Source of the DNA: Symplocastrum torsivum CPER-KK1
GTDB lineage: Bacteria; Cyanobacteriota; Cyanobacteriia; Cyanobacteriales; Coleofasciculaceae
Assembly: GCA_019358875.1 (NCBI GenBank)
Contig: JAHHIF010000002.1
Coordinates: 210,304 to 274,303, forward strand
Reading direction: 5' to 3'
Length of the DNA: 64,000 nucleotides
Shown here: one piece after another, positions 9,382 to 18,964 of the stretch
Position numbering within the stretch: position 1 is the first letter of the stretch
Layout of the letters: every line of letters begins with the position of its first letter
The notes under the pieces: generated by a model
Seen by the model: only the letters and a program-made list of their open reading frames with translations
Told to the model about the DNA's origin: nothing
Database searches by the model: none
Position numbers and translations under genes: made by a program

Positions 9382-9490
9382 GTGCAGCGTGGCGGAAATA
9401 ACTATCCAGTTGGACATTAGCTATAAGGCTACTGTACAAGTAATGTTGCTTCTGCCTTCTGCCTTCTGTCTTCTGTCTTCTTGCACTGAG
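9382..9490. repeat. Dispersed repeat, copy A, with heptanucleotide tail
   Basis: A segment of about 105 bases starting GTGCAGCG and containing GGCGGAAATAACTATCCAGT, then a run of TTCTGCC-like heptamers and TTGCACT. A second copy, with small changes, is at 21752-21860. Both copies lie beside the 3' end of a leftward gene. The short open frames crossing it are not real genes. Confidence 0.85.
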
Positions 9491-9589
9491 CGAGTTGCCC
9501 CAGACCCATGTTCTGCGTACTTGCTGCCATCATCGCGAGAACTGGGACTGGGTCTAATCGAGACTGCCTCGAAGGTGCGATCGCTTCAC

Positions 9590-11080
9590 CTAAAACACGT
9601 TTGGTGTCCAGCTACCATGTAGACCGTAAGGGACGTGATGCTTCAGGTGGAGTCGTGCCACTGGTCCTCGATTGAAGTCACGACCATCTAAAATCACGAC
9701 ATCAGACCGATGGCGGCTAGCATCATAAACTAATGAAAGCACCCAACCGTCATCTTCTTCGTTGCCATCAGGTCGAGGAACGAAAATAGGCTCACTGACA
9801 TAACCTTGGGGTGCAGCACTCCAGAGTTGTTGTTCGCCTGTTACTGCATCCAGTTTGAGAAGTGCTTGTAGGGGTGCATTCCCGGTTGGATTATGAGCAG
9901 CCCCCATGAACAAGTAGCGGTAGGGGTGTCCGACATGGTTGGGATGAACGTAGGGAAACTCGCAGCAACGCTCTTCTAGTAGGCGACGTTGTACAGTTTT
10001 GTCATTCAAGTTTAGGGTAAACCGCCACAGTTGTCCTGGTGCGATCGCATCAAAATCAACCTGTCGGAAATCGCTATTCGCTTCAACTTCCGGAAAAGAC
10101 TCGTAGCAAATCGAGTCAATGCAAATCTTGTCATCTTGTTCAAACGCATTCGCATGGTGGAAGACAAAACCCGATTGCGTCTCTAGTATTTGGACTGGTT
10201 CTTTGGAATTACGGGGAATCACCAAAATACGGGTAGGCTTTTTCGGTTCAAACTTCACGCACTCCCCCGCACCCCTGAGTCCCAACGCGAAGGGAATTGG
10301 ATTGAAGCTAACAGGATTTTGGAAGAACAGGCAGTAATTTGGCGTAATCGCAAAGTCGTGAATGAAAGCAAACCCAGGAACACTTCTAGCCTGACTCCGC
10401 AGAAGTTTACCTTGTGGGTCTAACTCATAGATGGTAATTGTGGTGGAAAGACCTGGTTTAATCGCAAAATTAACCAGAATAGGGGAACCATCATCTTGTT
10501 CACAATTCGGGTCAATCCTGGGGTGGGCAGCAAAGGCGTTACCCTCTTCCAAAACACCATCCAAGTAATCTTTTCCTAGTGTTTCTAGAGTTTTTGGGTT
10601 TAAGCCGTGAGGTTCTGCTGCTTCCCACAAGGCAAGGAGTTTGCCCCCCCAGTAGATGATGTTGGTATTGGCAATATTTTTGTGTTGGAAGTCAAAGGCA
10701 TTAGCTAGCCAGCCTCCTGGCTTTTGGGTGCCAAAAACGCCTCGATAGAGAATTTTTCCCGCTTGCTGTTCTTTAAGGTAGCCTTCGGTCCGAATAAAGC
10801 GATTGCGGAAGTGGGCGCGACCATTATCAAAAGCGATCGCACAGATCATTCCATCTCCATCAAAGGGATGATGAATACGCTGACCATTTACTTCCAATAA
10901 TCCAGGCCCATTACGAAACAAGGTCCCCTGTAACGATGAAGGAATCTCCCCTTCTACCTCATCAATCCAATAGTCATATTCATTCGGCTGCGATAGATAG
11001 CCTTTTTTCCAGTCATTGCGCTCATAAGGCACCGAAGAGACAGGTACCGAAAAACGTTCTTTAATCGGTAAGTTTTGCAT
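9590..11080 (-). CDS. Carotenoid oxygenase (apocarotenoid cleavage dioxygenase family)
   Basis: 496 residues, a full-length member of the RPE65/CCD family, a seven-bladed beta-propeller with an iron held by four His. The His-containing blocks are recognisable: FAAHPRIDPN region, FIHDFAIT, FVFHHANAF and the C-terminal YGLHGSWTP. The HHPFDGDGM block near the N-terminus is typical. Cyanobacterial homologues (for example Synechocystis Diox1/ACO) cleave apocarotenals to retinal; whether this copy prefers apocarotenoids or full carotenoids is not visible. Its start is 31 bases after the stop of the BT1-type transporter gene upstream, so the two may be one transcript. Confidence 0.92.
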   Translation of the reverse strand: MQNLPIKERFSVPVSSVPYERNDWKKGYLSQPNEYDYWIDEVEGEIPSSLQGTLFRNGPGLLEVNGQRIHHPFDGDGMICAIAFDNGRAHFRNRFIRTEGYLKEQQAGKILYRGVFGTQKPGGWLANAFDFQHKNIANTNIIYWGGKLLALWEAAEPHGLNPKTLETLGKDYLDGVLEEGNAFAAHPRIDPNCEQDDGSPILVNFAIKPGLSTTITIYELDPQGKLLRSQARSVPGFAFIHDFAITPNYCLFFQNPVSFNPIPFALGLRGAGECVKFEPKKPTRILVIPRNSKEPVQILETQSGFVFHHANAFEQDDKICIDSICYESFPEVEANSDFRQVDFDAIAPGQLWRFTLNLNDKTVQRRLLEERCCEFPYVHPNHVGHPYRYLFMGAAHNPTGNAPLQALLKLDAVTGEQQLWSAAPQGYVSEPIFVPRPDGNEEDDGWVLSLVYDASRHRSDVVILDGRDFNRGPVARLHLKHHVPYGLHGSWTPNVF

Positions 11081-11110
11081 GATTTTTTTATCAGTGAGAA
11101 TAGTGCTTAA

Positions 11111-12580
11111 TTATTCAACAGGTTCTTCTAGGGGCTGTGAGGCTACGGGAGTCCTCATGAAATCTGGCACCAAGTCAGGCAGGAAGGGTTGTTCTGCCTG
11201 GGAGCCTAGGGCATGATGTTCAAAAACTTCAACTTGGGGCATTGCCCGTCGAGGGTCTACAGATTCAATTTCAATTTGTGGGTCAGCAGCAGGTAGCCAG
11301 CCCAAAAATGGTAATGGTAATAAACTTGAAGCGTTTGTAATTACCACTAACAGCCAAAGCTTGTCAAAGTTTGTTTCTGTAATACCCAGCCAGTGGGTTA
11401 GTAAGGCTCCCAGTTCGTGAGATAAAAGCCCTGAAAGGTTCCAGACTGACATCAACAGGGCAAACAAGGTCGCTTCTACCCCCGCAGGACACAATCGTGC
11501 TGAAAGTATCAGAACTGGCATAAAGGCAATTTGTCCCATCACGGTGAGGATGAGGCTATCTCCCAAACTGAACCAGTGGTCGTCTATGCCCAAAGACCGA
11601 TTTGTGTGGGTAACAAGGATTAGAGCCGTCATTCCTAACAGCGAGGAGATTACCGTAGTCCAACCCATGAGAAGGCGGAAAGGAATGTTCTTTAGAAAGC
11701 GCTGAAATAACCAAATGCCACATAGGGACGCAAGGCTGGTTACCAAGCGCACACGTCCTAAAAATTCCGGTTCAAAGCCCAACTCATTGGTTGTGAAATA
11801 GAAAAATGCTGAATCCGCCGATGGTGTCGCTTGCCAGATGAAGATGAAGGCGGTAGGCAACCAAATTGCTTTTTGGGTAATTGCACCACGTAATTGTTGG
11901 ATTTGGTTCCAAACAGTGGAGGCATGGGGGCGTGAGTTTATGGGTTCTTCGGCAATAAACCAGGCAACGGCTGAAACCAAGAGAGGGAACGTTGCGGTGA
12001 TAGCGAAGACCGTTTGAGTACTGAAGTGTTGTAGTAGTAAACCACTCAAGTAAGCAGTGATTAAGCCGCCAACGGCTGAAGCACCCCAAGTCAGTGATTG
12101 CAAAGAACCAGAGTCGCTGAGTGATTCTTCCCGCGCTCGTTCCACAACCAGTGAGTCTACAATCACATCACTAATGGCAACAGACAAAGAACTCAGGAGA
12201 ATTGCCCCGGTTGCCGCCCAAGCGGTATCAACGACAGTCGCTAGACTCAGCCAAGCGGCTGTCCCCAATAGTCCAGATAAAACGAGGTAAGGGCGTCGTC
12301 TGTAACCGAATATGGGCAGTCCATCTGAGAGAAAGCCAAAGACTGGCTTAATCACCCACGGTAAAGCCGCAATACCCATTAGGGCAGCGACTTGGGCTGG
12401 ACTGAGGGAAAGTTCATCTTTAAGGAAAAAGCTAACCGCTAGACGTGCTAAGCCAAGGATTCCTTGGACAAAATAGACGATTAAGATAGCAACTAACTCA
12501 GTCGTTGGTTCGTTACCAAAGAATACTTTCTCTTTAAATGATTCTTTAATTTTCTCCAATCCGGAGGGGGAAACAATCAT
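11111..12580 (-). CDS. Folate/biopterin transporter (BT1 family, major facilitator superfamily)
   Basis: 489 residues with about 12 hydrophobic segments. Family signatures include LKDELSLSPAQVAAL, a WVIKPVFGFLSDGLPIFGYR block near the N-terminus and SDVIVDSLVVERAREES in the middle. The cyanobacterial homologue Synechocystis slr0642 transports folates, so folate or pterin transport across the inner membrane is the best guess. The C-terminal tail of about 60 residues is hydrophilic. It lies directly upstream of the carotenoid oxygenase with a 30-base gap; no functional link between the two is known. Confidence 0.9.
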   Translation of the reverse strand: MIVSPSGLEKIKESFKEKVFFGNEPTTELVAILIVYFVQGILGLARLAVSFFLKDELSLSPAQVAALMGIAALPWVIKPVFGFLSDGLPIFGYRRRPYLVLSGLLGTAAWLSLATVVDTAWAATGAILLSSLSVAISDVIVDSLVVERAREESLSDSGSLQSLTWGASAVGGLITAYLSGLLLQHFSTQTVFAITATFPLLVSAVAWFIAEEPINSRPHASTVWNQIQQLRGAITQKAIWLPTAFIFIWQATPSADSAFFYFTTNELGFEPEFLGRVRLVTSLASLCGIWLFQRFLKNIPFRLLMGWTTVISSLLGMTALILVTHTNRSLGIDDHWFSLGDSLILTVMGQIAFMPVLILSARLCPAGVEATLFALLMSVWNLSGLLSHELGALLTHWLGITETNFDKLWLLVVITNASSLLPLPFLGWLPAADPQIEIESVDPRRAMPQVEVFEHHALGSQAEQPFLPDLVPDFMRTPVASQPLEEPVE

Positions 12581-13043
12581 GTAGTTTTTTTAAGAATTGT
12601 CGCCATTCATAATCATACACGCAGCCTTATGGAGGTTGTAATCGCTAGAAAGTCAGAGGTTGGTAGAGAAAGGCTACAACAAGAGCTATGAGCGTTACGA
12701 ATGTTAAGGAATAGTAACCCAGTAACTAGCAGAAGTATTTAGAGCGATCTGCACTGCCTGGTTATTGCCCCCCATACCTCAGATGTAATAATGTGGTATG
12801 TAATTTTGCCAACATCTTTTTTGTTGAGTGAGCAACTGGGTAGATTAACCCCTAGCATCAGCCCTCAAGCATTTGACCTGATAGCGTTGTCACAGTTGCG
12901 AATAGTGAAGAAACAACATTAGGGTTATCTGCTGTCATTAGACTTGCCCAAAACTTTTGTAGAGAGCCATCTTTTTCCAGCCCGCTCAAAACTTGTTTTT
13001 GCTTCAGTGCTGTCAATCAGGTTAGTGAGACATTAAAACATTT
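12581..13043. other. Divergent intergenic region, transporter / cyclase
   Basis: About 460 bases between two divergent genes. It must contain both promoters. I see no gene, no repeat of known type and no clear hairpin. Confidence 0.4.
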
Positions 13044-15002
13044 ATGATCTTCAGCATCGCTCGAAAGATTGGTATCTACTTACCTGACCTGACTAGTATG
13101 CGAGTCGTTGCAGCCGCAACAATCACTGTAACGGCAGGTCTTTTGGGAGTAAGGCATCTCGGTGGACTTCAGCATTTAGAACTCGTCGCTTTTGACCAAC
13201 TCGTGCGCTTACGGTCTCCGGAAACAGCACCAGACCCTCGAATCCTGGTCGTTGAAATCACAGAAGATGATATCCAGCGTCAAAACGCTTGGCCGATCTC
13301 TGACGAAGTTTTAGCGAAGCTGTTGAGGAAGTTACAGGCCTCGCAACCAGAAGTCATTGGTTTAGATCTGTACCGCAATATTCCAATAGAACCGGGACAT
13401 CAAGAACTAGTTACCCAACTCAAGCAACCGAACTTAATTGCCATCCAAAACATCGATACCCTGGCAGGAACACCAGCACCGAAGGTTGTTTCTCCTGAGC
13501 GAGTTGGTTTCAATGACCTAGCGATTGATCCAGATAATGCTGTTCGCCGCAATATTTTGTTTGCTGGAAGTGACGGTGGTACTCTTTATTCCTTTTCCCT
13601 GCGTCTTGCGCTTGCCTACTTGCAACAGCAAGGTATACAACCTCAAGGTAGCAAGAGCAATTCTGAACACCTCCAATTAGGGCTATCAGTCTTTGTACCC
13701 ATCAAGCAAGATTTTGGTGGATATCAATCAATAGAAGCAGAGGGCTACCAAGTTTTGCTCAATTACCGTTCCGCTAAAAATGCGGTGCGGGAAGTCTCAT
13801 TGAGCGATGTATTGTCCGGGAAGGTCGATCCCAGTTGGGTGAAAGACAAAATAGTGATTATTGGCTCCACAGCACCCAGCCTGAAGGATATGTTCATCAC
13901 TCCTTACAGCCCTAGCCTCAAAGAAAGCTACAAGATGCCAGGGGTGTTGATTCACGCTCAGATGGTGAGCCAATTCCTCGATGCAGCCACAGGTAAGCGA
14001 TCGCTATTTTGGTCGTGGTCGGAATCACAGGAAGTCTTATGGATTATCGGCTGGATTGCCACTGGTGGGATATTAGGCCGGATAGCGAGTCATCCCCTGA
14101 CGCTGAGTATTGGCTTTGTTCTATGTTTAGGTACGTTATTTGGCAGTGGCTTCTATTCGTTTACTAGTGCTGGATGGATACCACTCGCCGCCCCTGCCTT
14201 AGGATTTGTCTTGACAGTGGGTACAGTTGTCAGCTTCCGGTCATATCAGGCACAACAAAAACAACAAATTGTGATGAAGTTGTTGGGGCAGAACACCTCA
14301 CCGGAAATTGCTCAAGCCCTTTGGCAAGGACGCGATCGCCTACTCAAATCGGGTAAGCTTCCGGGAATCCGCCTCACAGCAACAATGCTCTTTGCTGACA
14401 TCAAAGACTTCAGCACTATCTCCGAACAAATGACTCCTGAAGCCTTGCTAGAGTGGCTCAACGAACTCTTAGAGGTAATCACCCAGGAAATATTAAACCA
14501 TCAAGGAATCGTCAACAAGTTTACAGGTGATGGTGTCATGGCGGTGTTTGGTGTACCCACCTCTCGCCTTCTCAAGACTGAAGTTGAAGCAGACGCCAAA
14601 GGGGCAGTTGCTTGCGCCTTAGGGATTAGCGATCGCCTTGAGAAAATGAACCAAAATTGGCAACGTGTTGGCTTACCAGTGGTTCAGATGCGGATCGGAA
14701 TTTTCACAGGCCCCGTTGTTGTTGGCAGTTTGGGGGGTAAAGACCGCTTGGAATATGGTGTAATTGGCGACAGCGTGAATATTGCCGCCCGTCTCGAAAG
14801 CTGCGAAAAACATCGCCAACCTACCAACTGCCGCATCCTCATCGGCTACGAAACTCTGGTTCATCTCCAAGAGCAATTTGAGGTTGAACCATGGGGATTA
14901 TTAGCTCTCAAGGGCAAACAACAAATGGTAGATGTTTACCGGGTTTTGGAACCACAACGGAATAAACCGTTACCTGTTATCGCGAATGAAAGCAAATTTT
15001 AG
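13044..15002 (+). CDS. CHASE2 sensor adenylate cyclase (class III)
   Basis: 652 residues. A membrane segment near the N-terminus is followed by a periplasmic CHASE2 sensor domain (about residues 35-310), then three closely spaced membrane segments (about 325-400) and a cytoplasmic class III cyclase domain. The two metal Asp residues are D452 in FADIKDF and D496 in FTGDGV, 44 apart as in mammalian enzymes. K492 (NKFTGDG) and D576 (IGDSVNIAARLE) match the purine-specificity pair of adenylate, not guanylate, cyclases. The transition-state Asn and Arg are in VNIAARLE. It should make cAMP in response to an unknown extracellular cue. The gene stands alone. Confidence 0.93.
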   Translation: MIFSIARKIGIYLPDLTSMRVVAAATITVTAGLLGVRHLGGLQHLELVAFDQLVRLRSPETAPDPRILVVEITEDDIQRQNAWPISDEVLAKLLRKLQASQPEVIGLDLYRNIPIEPGHQELVTQLKQPNLIAIQNIDTLAGTPAPKVVSPERVGFNDLAIDPDNAVRRNILFAGSDGGTLYSFSLRLALAYLQQQGIQPQGSKSNSEHLQLGLSVFVPIKQDFGGYQSIEAEGYQVLLNYRSAKNAVREVSLSDVLSGKVDPSWVKDKIVIIGSTAPSLKDMFITPYSPSLKESYKMPGVLIHAQMVSQFLDAATGKRSLFWSWSESQEVLWIIGWIATGGILGRIASHPLTLSIGFVLCLGTLFGSGFYSFTSAGWIPLAAPALGFVLTVGTVVSFRSYQAQQKQQIVMKLLGQNTSPEIAQALWQGRDRLLKSGKLPGIRLTATMLFADIKDFSTISEQMTPEALLEWLNELLEVITQEILNHQGIVNKFTGDGVMAVFGVPTSRLLKTEVEADAKGAVACALGISDRLEKMNQNWQRVGLPVVQMRIGIFTGPVVVGSLGGKDRLEYGVIGDSVNIAARLESCEKHRQPTNCRILIGYETLVHLQEQFEVEPWGLLALKGKQQMVDVYRVLEPQRNKPLPVIANESKF

Positions 15003-15034
15003 CCAGACAAGCTTTAACAAAGTAAGTCTCTACC

Positions 15035-15529
15035 TCAATTTAAAACTTTCATCCAGTTGTTGATGCGAGTAGAAATTGATTTTGTAAGCTGGTATTTACG
15101 ATACCACTTTTGAAAAGCTTCTTCATACTCTTCACCTTGTAATTGGTAGGTGTTCCAAGTATTTAATCCAAGGGATAGGCTCCAAAACAATAAAATATAT
15201 AAAGACCAAGAAATCTGACCATTGCTGAGGAAGTTCAGCCCCACCAAAAAGCTATTGATGATTAAATATTTGCCAAAACGTCTTTTTAATTTGCTTTGTC
15301 GGTAAAGATTAAAGTCGTTACGCTTCTGTTGCTCTCCTTTCTGAAGTAGCCAGTCCCGTTCTGCTTCTAGGAGGGTTGCTGTAGAAATACCTAATTCATT
15401 AGCAATCTCTACAAGCTGCTCATGGGAAAATTCTTCGACATTATCCTGACGCGCGATCGCCAAGTTTAGGATTTGCTGGATATCTTCTTGCTGGTAAGAG
15501 CGTATGATTTTTGTTTCAAAAACAGACAT
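15035..15529 (-). CDS. 2TM domain protein
   Basis: 164 residues. The N-terminal part is helical (EDIQQILNLAIAR, followed by LGISTATLLEAERDW), resembling the short SHOCT-like or HTH-like region found beside 2TM domains. The C-terminal half has two membrane segments (ISWSLYILLFWSLSLGLNTW and the one before it) inside a 2TM-family block ending in FQKWYRKYQL. Function is unknown. It is convergent with the cyclase gene. It could be a small membrane-associated regulator. Confidence 0.75.
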   Translation of the reverse strand: MSVFETKIIRSYQQEDIQQILNLAIARQDNVEEFSHEQLVEIANELGISTATLLEAERDWLLQKGEQQKRNDFNLYRQSKLKRRFGKYLIINSFLVGLNFLSNGQISWSLYILLFWSLSLGLNTWNTYQLQGEEYEEAFQKWYRKYQLTKSISTRINNWMKVLN

Positions 15530-15779
15530 AATTTAGTTATCAATAGGAGAAGACATTTCGCTCTAGAGATCTAATGCGGCTAAGGCACAAAAAGCAGAGC
15601 TTATCTTAATTATGCCGATGCTAGCAGGGATACCACAGGTAATTGGAATTCCCAAAACCGAACCGCAGCGGACGGATTTTACGACAGATGATAGATGAGA
15701 GCATCTTTTACATTTCGTTACGATGGAAATAAGAGATGAAAGAAATAAAACGTCTCAGATATAAGGAGAGGTAGTCCAT

Positions 15780-16907
15780 ATGAATGGCAGTATTCGTGTT
15801 GGTAATTTATTCGGGATTCCTTTTTATGTGCATCCTTCCTGGTTTTTAGTCCTAGGCTTGGTGGCATTCAGCTACGGAGGTGAATTGGCATCTCTCTTCC
15901 CAGGATTAGGCGCTGGACTACCTTTGCTTCTGGGATTTGTTGCTGCTTTATTGTTGTTTGCCTCAGTTTTGGCACATGAACTGGGACATAGCTTTGTCGC
16001 GATCCGACAAGGAATTGAGGTTAAATCGATTACACTGTTTCTCTTCGGTGGAATGGCAAACCTCGATAACGAGTCAAAAACGCCTGGTGAAGCATTCTGG
16101 GTTGCGATCGCCGGCCCAGCCGTTAGCATCGTCTTGTTTGGTCTCTTAACAGCCATCAGTATGGGGGCAAATCTCTCAGGACCATTGGCAGCAATGGTAC
16201 AACTGGTTGCTTACATCAACTTAGTTCTGGCACTATTCAACCTGATTCCGGGCTTACCCCTAGATGGCGGTAACATCCTCAAATCGCTGGTTTGGAAGAT
16301 TACAGGTAATCCTTACAAAGGTGTAGTCTTTGCCAGCCGCGTTGGTCAGGTTTTGGGGTGGATTGGAATCGCGATTGGACTACAAGCGATTTTGGGTATC
16401 AGCACTTTCGGTAGCTTCTGGACACTGTTGATTGGTTGGTTCTTGCTACAAAATGCGGGTCGATCTGCTCAATCTGCTTCTATTCAAGAAAAGCTAACAG
16501 GTCTGAAAGCTGAAGATGCTGTGGCTCCCAACAGCCCGATTGTATCTGCTGACTTGTCATTAAGAGAGTTTGCCAACAACTACATCATTGGTAAGGCGGA
16601 GTGGCGCAGGTTCTTAGTCACCGACGAACAAGGTCAACTCCTAGGTGCGATCGCTGTTGATGACTTGAAAACAGTTCCTACCTCCAACTGGCCGATTACT
16701 CCAGTCAGAGAATTGATGCAGCCTGTAGATCTGTCTACAACCGTTCAATCTGACCAGTCACTCTTAGACGCGATCGTGCTTTTGGAAAAAGCCAAACTCA
16801 ATGAAGTGCCTGTAGTTCGCGACAACGGTGTGCTTGTAGGAATGCTGGAAAAAGCTTCGATCATCCGCCTCATTGAGCAACAAAGATCGCAAGCTAAACC
16901 TGCTTGA
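15780..16907 (+). CDS. Site-2 protease family zinc metalloprotease with CBS domains
   Basis: 375 residues, preceded by a strong ribosome binding site AAGGAGAGG at 15763-15771. The membrane protease core has the zinc motif H66-E67-L-G-H70 and the second ligand D162 in LIPGLPLDGG. Several membrane segments cover residues 1-225. Two C-terminal CBS motifs (about residues 240-370) are expected to bind adenine nucleotides. Family members cut membrane-embedded regulators such as anti-sigma factors within the bilayer, so the SapG-like protein at 2.3 kb is one conceivable substrate, which is inference only. A strong terminator follows. Confidence 0.93.
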   Translation: MNGSIRVGNLFGIPFYVHPSWFLVLGLVAFSYGGELASLFPGLGAGLPLLLGFVAALLLFASVLAHELGHSFVAIRQGIEVKSITLFLFGGMANLDNESKTPGEAFWVAIAGPAVSIVLFGLLTAISMGANLSGPLAAMVQLVAYINLVLALFNLIPGLPLDGGNILKSLVWKITGNPYKGVVFASRVGQVLGWIGIAIGLQAILGISTFGSFWTLLIGWFLLQNAGRSAQSASIQEKLTGLKAEDAVAPNSPIVSADLSLREFANNYIIGKAEWRRFLVTDEQGQLLGAIAVDDLKTVPTSNWPITPVRELMQPVDLSTTVQSDQSLLDAIVLLEKAKLNEVPVVRDNGVLVGMLEKASIIRLIEQQRSQAKPA

Positions 16908-16937
16908 TGAGCAATCTTTGAGTAACCTTTAACTAGC

Positions 16938-16982
16938 TTTCCTTGGACAAAACATCTTTGCAAATGTCCAGGGAAATTTTTT
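16938..16982 (+). terminator. Intrinsic terminator of the site-2 protease gene
   Basis: TTTCCTTGGACA (16938-16949) pairs with TGTCCAGGGAAA (16965-16976) with one G-U wobble, followed directly by six T. It lies 30 bases after the protease stop. Confidence 0.9.
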
Positions 16983-17056
16983 GTGCCTAAGTTGTCCGTT
17001 ATATCAATTTCATTAAAACTTGCGCTAAATACTGAAACCTTGACCCGTCAATGTTT

Positions 17057-17075
17057 CCCTTCTGCCTTCTGCTAT
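17057..17075. repeat. Short TTCTGCC heptanucleotide repeat
   Basis: Two to three copies of a TTCTGCC-type heptamer just outside the 3' end of allC. This is the short tandem repeat class known from many cyanobacterial genomes; related runs occur at 9.4, 21.8, 50.3 and 55.2 kb. Confidence 0.7.
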
Positions 17076-17079
17076 CTGT

Positions 17080-18324
17080 TTAGACGGGATACAGTCGATC
17101 CAGTTTCAGAAAAGTTTGCAGCAGCATATTCGATCCTTGAATACATTGCTCAGGTGAGGTGTACTCATCTTCAGCATGGCTAATTCCAGCACGACTGGGA
17201 ACAAAGATCATTCCCATGTCAGTGAAGCGTCCTATTTCTTGAGCATCGTGTCCTGCACGACTCGGCAGATGGCAATAGCTCAAGCCCAATTCTTCACAAA
17301 CTTGAACAATGGTATCTATGATTTTGGGCGCTGATAGCGTCGGCAGCACATGCAACACTTGGTGCATGACAATTTCGGTTTGGGTAGCAGTTGCGATCGC
17401 ATTAAACTCCTGCTCCATCTGGCGAATCAAATCCTCCAAATGCTCTTGGGAAAGGTCGCGCAGGTCAATTTTTAGATCGACTTGTCCAGGTACAATGTTC
17501 ACTGCATTGGGTGACACATTAAAATAACCTACGGTTGCAACTTGTTCCCCTGGCGTTTCAACACCCAATTTATTGACAGCCAACACCACTTGAGAGGCAG
17601 CAACGAGCGCATCTTTTCGCATATTCATTGGCGTGGTTCCCGCGTGGTTGGGTCGCCCTGTTACAGTTACAGCGAAACGATACTGTCCGACAATGCCTTT
17701 GACAACACCAATCTGAGCCTCTGTAGTTTCTAAGACACCCCCTTGCTCAACGTGCAACTCGACAAAGGCAGCAATCTCAGTGCGATCGCGTTTGGCAGTT
17801 GCAATCTTTGACCAATCGCCACCAATCTTTTCCAGACAAGTCTGAATCGGCGTACCATCATTGCGACGGTAGTATCCTGGGTCATTGACAACCTCACCCG
17901 CCATCGCTTTACAGCCAAGTACAGTACACTCTTCATCAGTGAAAACGATAACCTCAATTGGGTGATCTAGTCGCAGGTGATTGTCATGCAACACCCGCAC
18001 CACCTCAATCCCTGCCAATACTCCCAAACAGCCATCATAGCGCCCTGCCACTGGAACGGTATCAATATGTGAGCCAGTTGCCAGTGCCGCCCTACCTTCG
18101 CGCCGTCCGGCATACTTGCCGATAATATTACCAGCGGCATCCGTGCGAACCGTCATGCCTGCTTCAATCATCCAGGACTGAACAAGCTGACGAGCGAGTA
18201 AATCTTCAGTGGTGAAGGCAACTCGACTCACACCCCCATGGGGTAATTTGCCAATTTCTGCGAGTTGGGCAAGGCTACGGTTAAGGCGATCGCCATTTAT
18301 ACTCAGTAAGGGAAGCACTTCCAT
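17080..18324 (-). CDS. allC: Allantoate amidohydrolase (M20 family)
   Basis: 414 residues from the ATG at 18324, which has AGGAG seven bases upstream; a longer open frame to 18378 is less likely. It is an M20 dimetal amidohydrolase: GSHIDTVPVAGRYDGCLG supplies a His and the bridging Asp, VFTDEECT the Glu pair, ELHVEQGGVLE a His, and HAEDEYT the last His. The family includes allantoate amidohydrolase, ureidoglycolate hydrolase and N-carbamoyl amino acid hydrolases, which are hard to tell apart by eye. The place downstream of hpxO, uraH and uraD favours allantoate. It is the last gene of the leftward urate operon, 70 bases after uraD. Confidence 0.85.
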   Translation of the reverse strand: MEVLPLLSINGDRLNRSLAQLAEIGKLPHGGVSRVAFTTEDLLARQLVQSWMIEAGMTVRTDAAGNIIGKYAGRREGRAALATGSHIDTVPVAGRYDGCLGVLAGIEVVRVLHDNHLRLDHPIEVIVFTDEECTVLGCKAMAGEVVNDPGYYRRNDGTPIQTCLEKIGGDWSKIATAKRDRTEIAAFVELHVEQGGVLETTEAQIGVVKGIVGQYRFAVTVTGRPNHAGTTPMNMRKDALVAASQVVLAVNKLGVETPGEQVATVGYFNVSPNAVNIVPGQVDLKIDLRDLSQEHLEDLIRQMEQEFNAIATATQTEIVMHQVLHVLPTLSAPKIIDTIVQVCEELGLSYCHLPSRAGHDAQEIGRFTDMGMIFVPSRAGISHAEDEYTSPEQCIQGSNMLLQTFLKLDRLYPV

Positions 18325-18394
18325 AGATGAACTCCTGATATTTCTATTTATCATCTGGCTGGATCGAGAAGCTGGCATTGTGTTCGGATGTTAC

Positions 18395-18892
18395 TCACTC
18401 TACTAATTCCAGCAGACGGAACTTAGCAATTTGGGCAATCTCGGTGAGGGCAAGTTCCATTTCAACATCTACTGGATTTTTCAATCTGCACTCAAACGCT
18501 TCTATAAGCGTTGCTTTCGTGTGGTTCTTCACAGCAATGATGAACGGAAAGCCAAACTTGTCTTTGTAGGCTTGATTGAGCAATAGAACGCGATCGTATT
18601 CTTCAGGCGTTAACTGATTCAATCCAATACCCGCCTGCTCTTTCACCGAAGCTTCTGCCATTTTTGCCTTACTCCCTAAATCCGGATGGGCACGAATTAA
18701 CGCTAGTTGCTCCGATTGACTCATCCCTTGCACCACCTCCACCATCTTTTGATGCAGAGTATTGACATCAAAGAAAGGGCGTTGAGTCCAGGCTTGTTGT
18801 GCGATCGAAGGCGTATGCTCAAACACTGCTCCTAATGCTTCAACAAAAGCCTCTTCATTCATCTGGTTGAGTTCAGTAATCGTGTAGGACAT
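18395..18892 (-). CDS. uraD: 2-oxo-4-hydroxy-4-carboxy-5-ureidoimidazoline (OHCU) decarboxylase
   Basis: 165 residues, full family length. Signature blocks are LIRAHPDLGSKAKM, with the catalytic His, EQAGIGLNQLTPEEY, and YKDKFGFPFIIAVKNHTK, which includes the substrate-binding Phe-Pro-Phe segment. The enzyme converts OHCU to S-allantoin, the third step of urate oxidation. It sits between the SLH protein gene and allC, all on the minus strand, so it belongs to the urate operon. Confidence 0.95.
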   Translation of the reverse strand: MSYTITELNQMNEEAFVEALGAVFEHTPSIAQQAWTQRPFFDVNTLHQKMVEVVQGMSQSEQLALIRAHPDLGSKAKMAEASVKEQAGIGLNQLTPEEYDRVLLLNQAYKDKFGFPFIIAVKNHTKATLIEAFECRLKNPVDVEMELALTEIAQIAKFRLLELVE

Positions 18893-18964
18893 TCATTAAT
18901 AAAGGAATAGTTCTAGCAGTCGCCAAGGCAATTAGGACAAAGTCAATTACTGAAACATGACCAG

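Noticed and set aside
9389..9622. 77-codon frame over the dispersed repeat
   Set aside because: It reads through TTCTGCC heptamers (LLPSAFCLLS) and the repeat core; the second copy of the element has no matching frame in the same phase.
16983..17183. 66-codon frame after the site-2 protease terminator
   Set aside because: It lies downstream of a strong terminator, runs across a heptanucleotide repeat and then into allC on the other strand.
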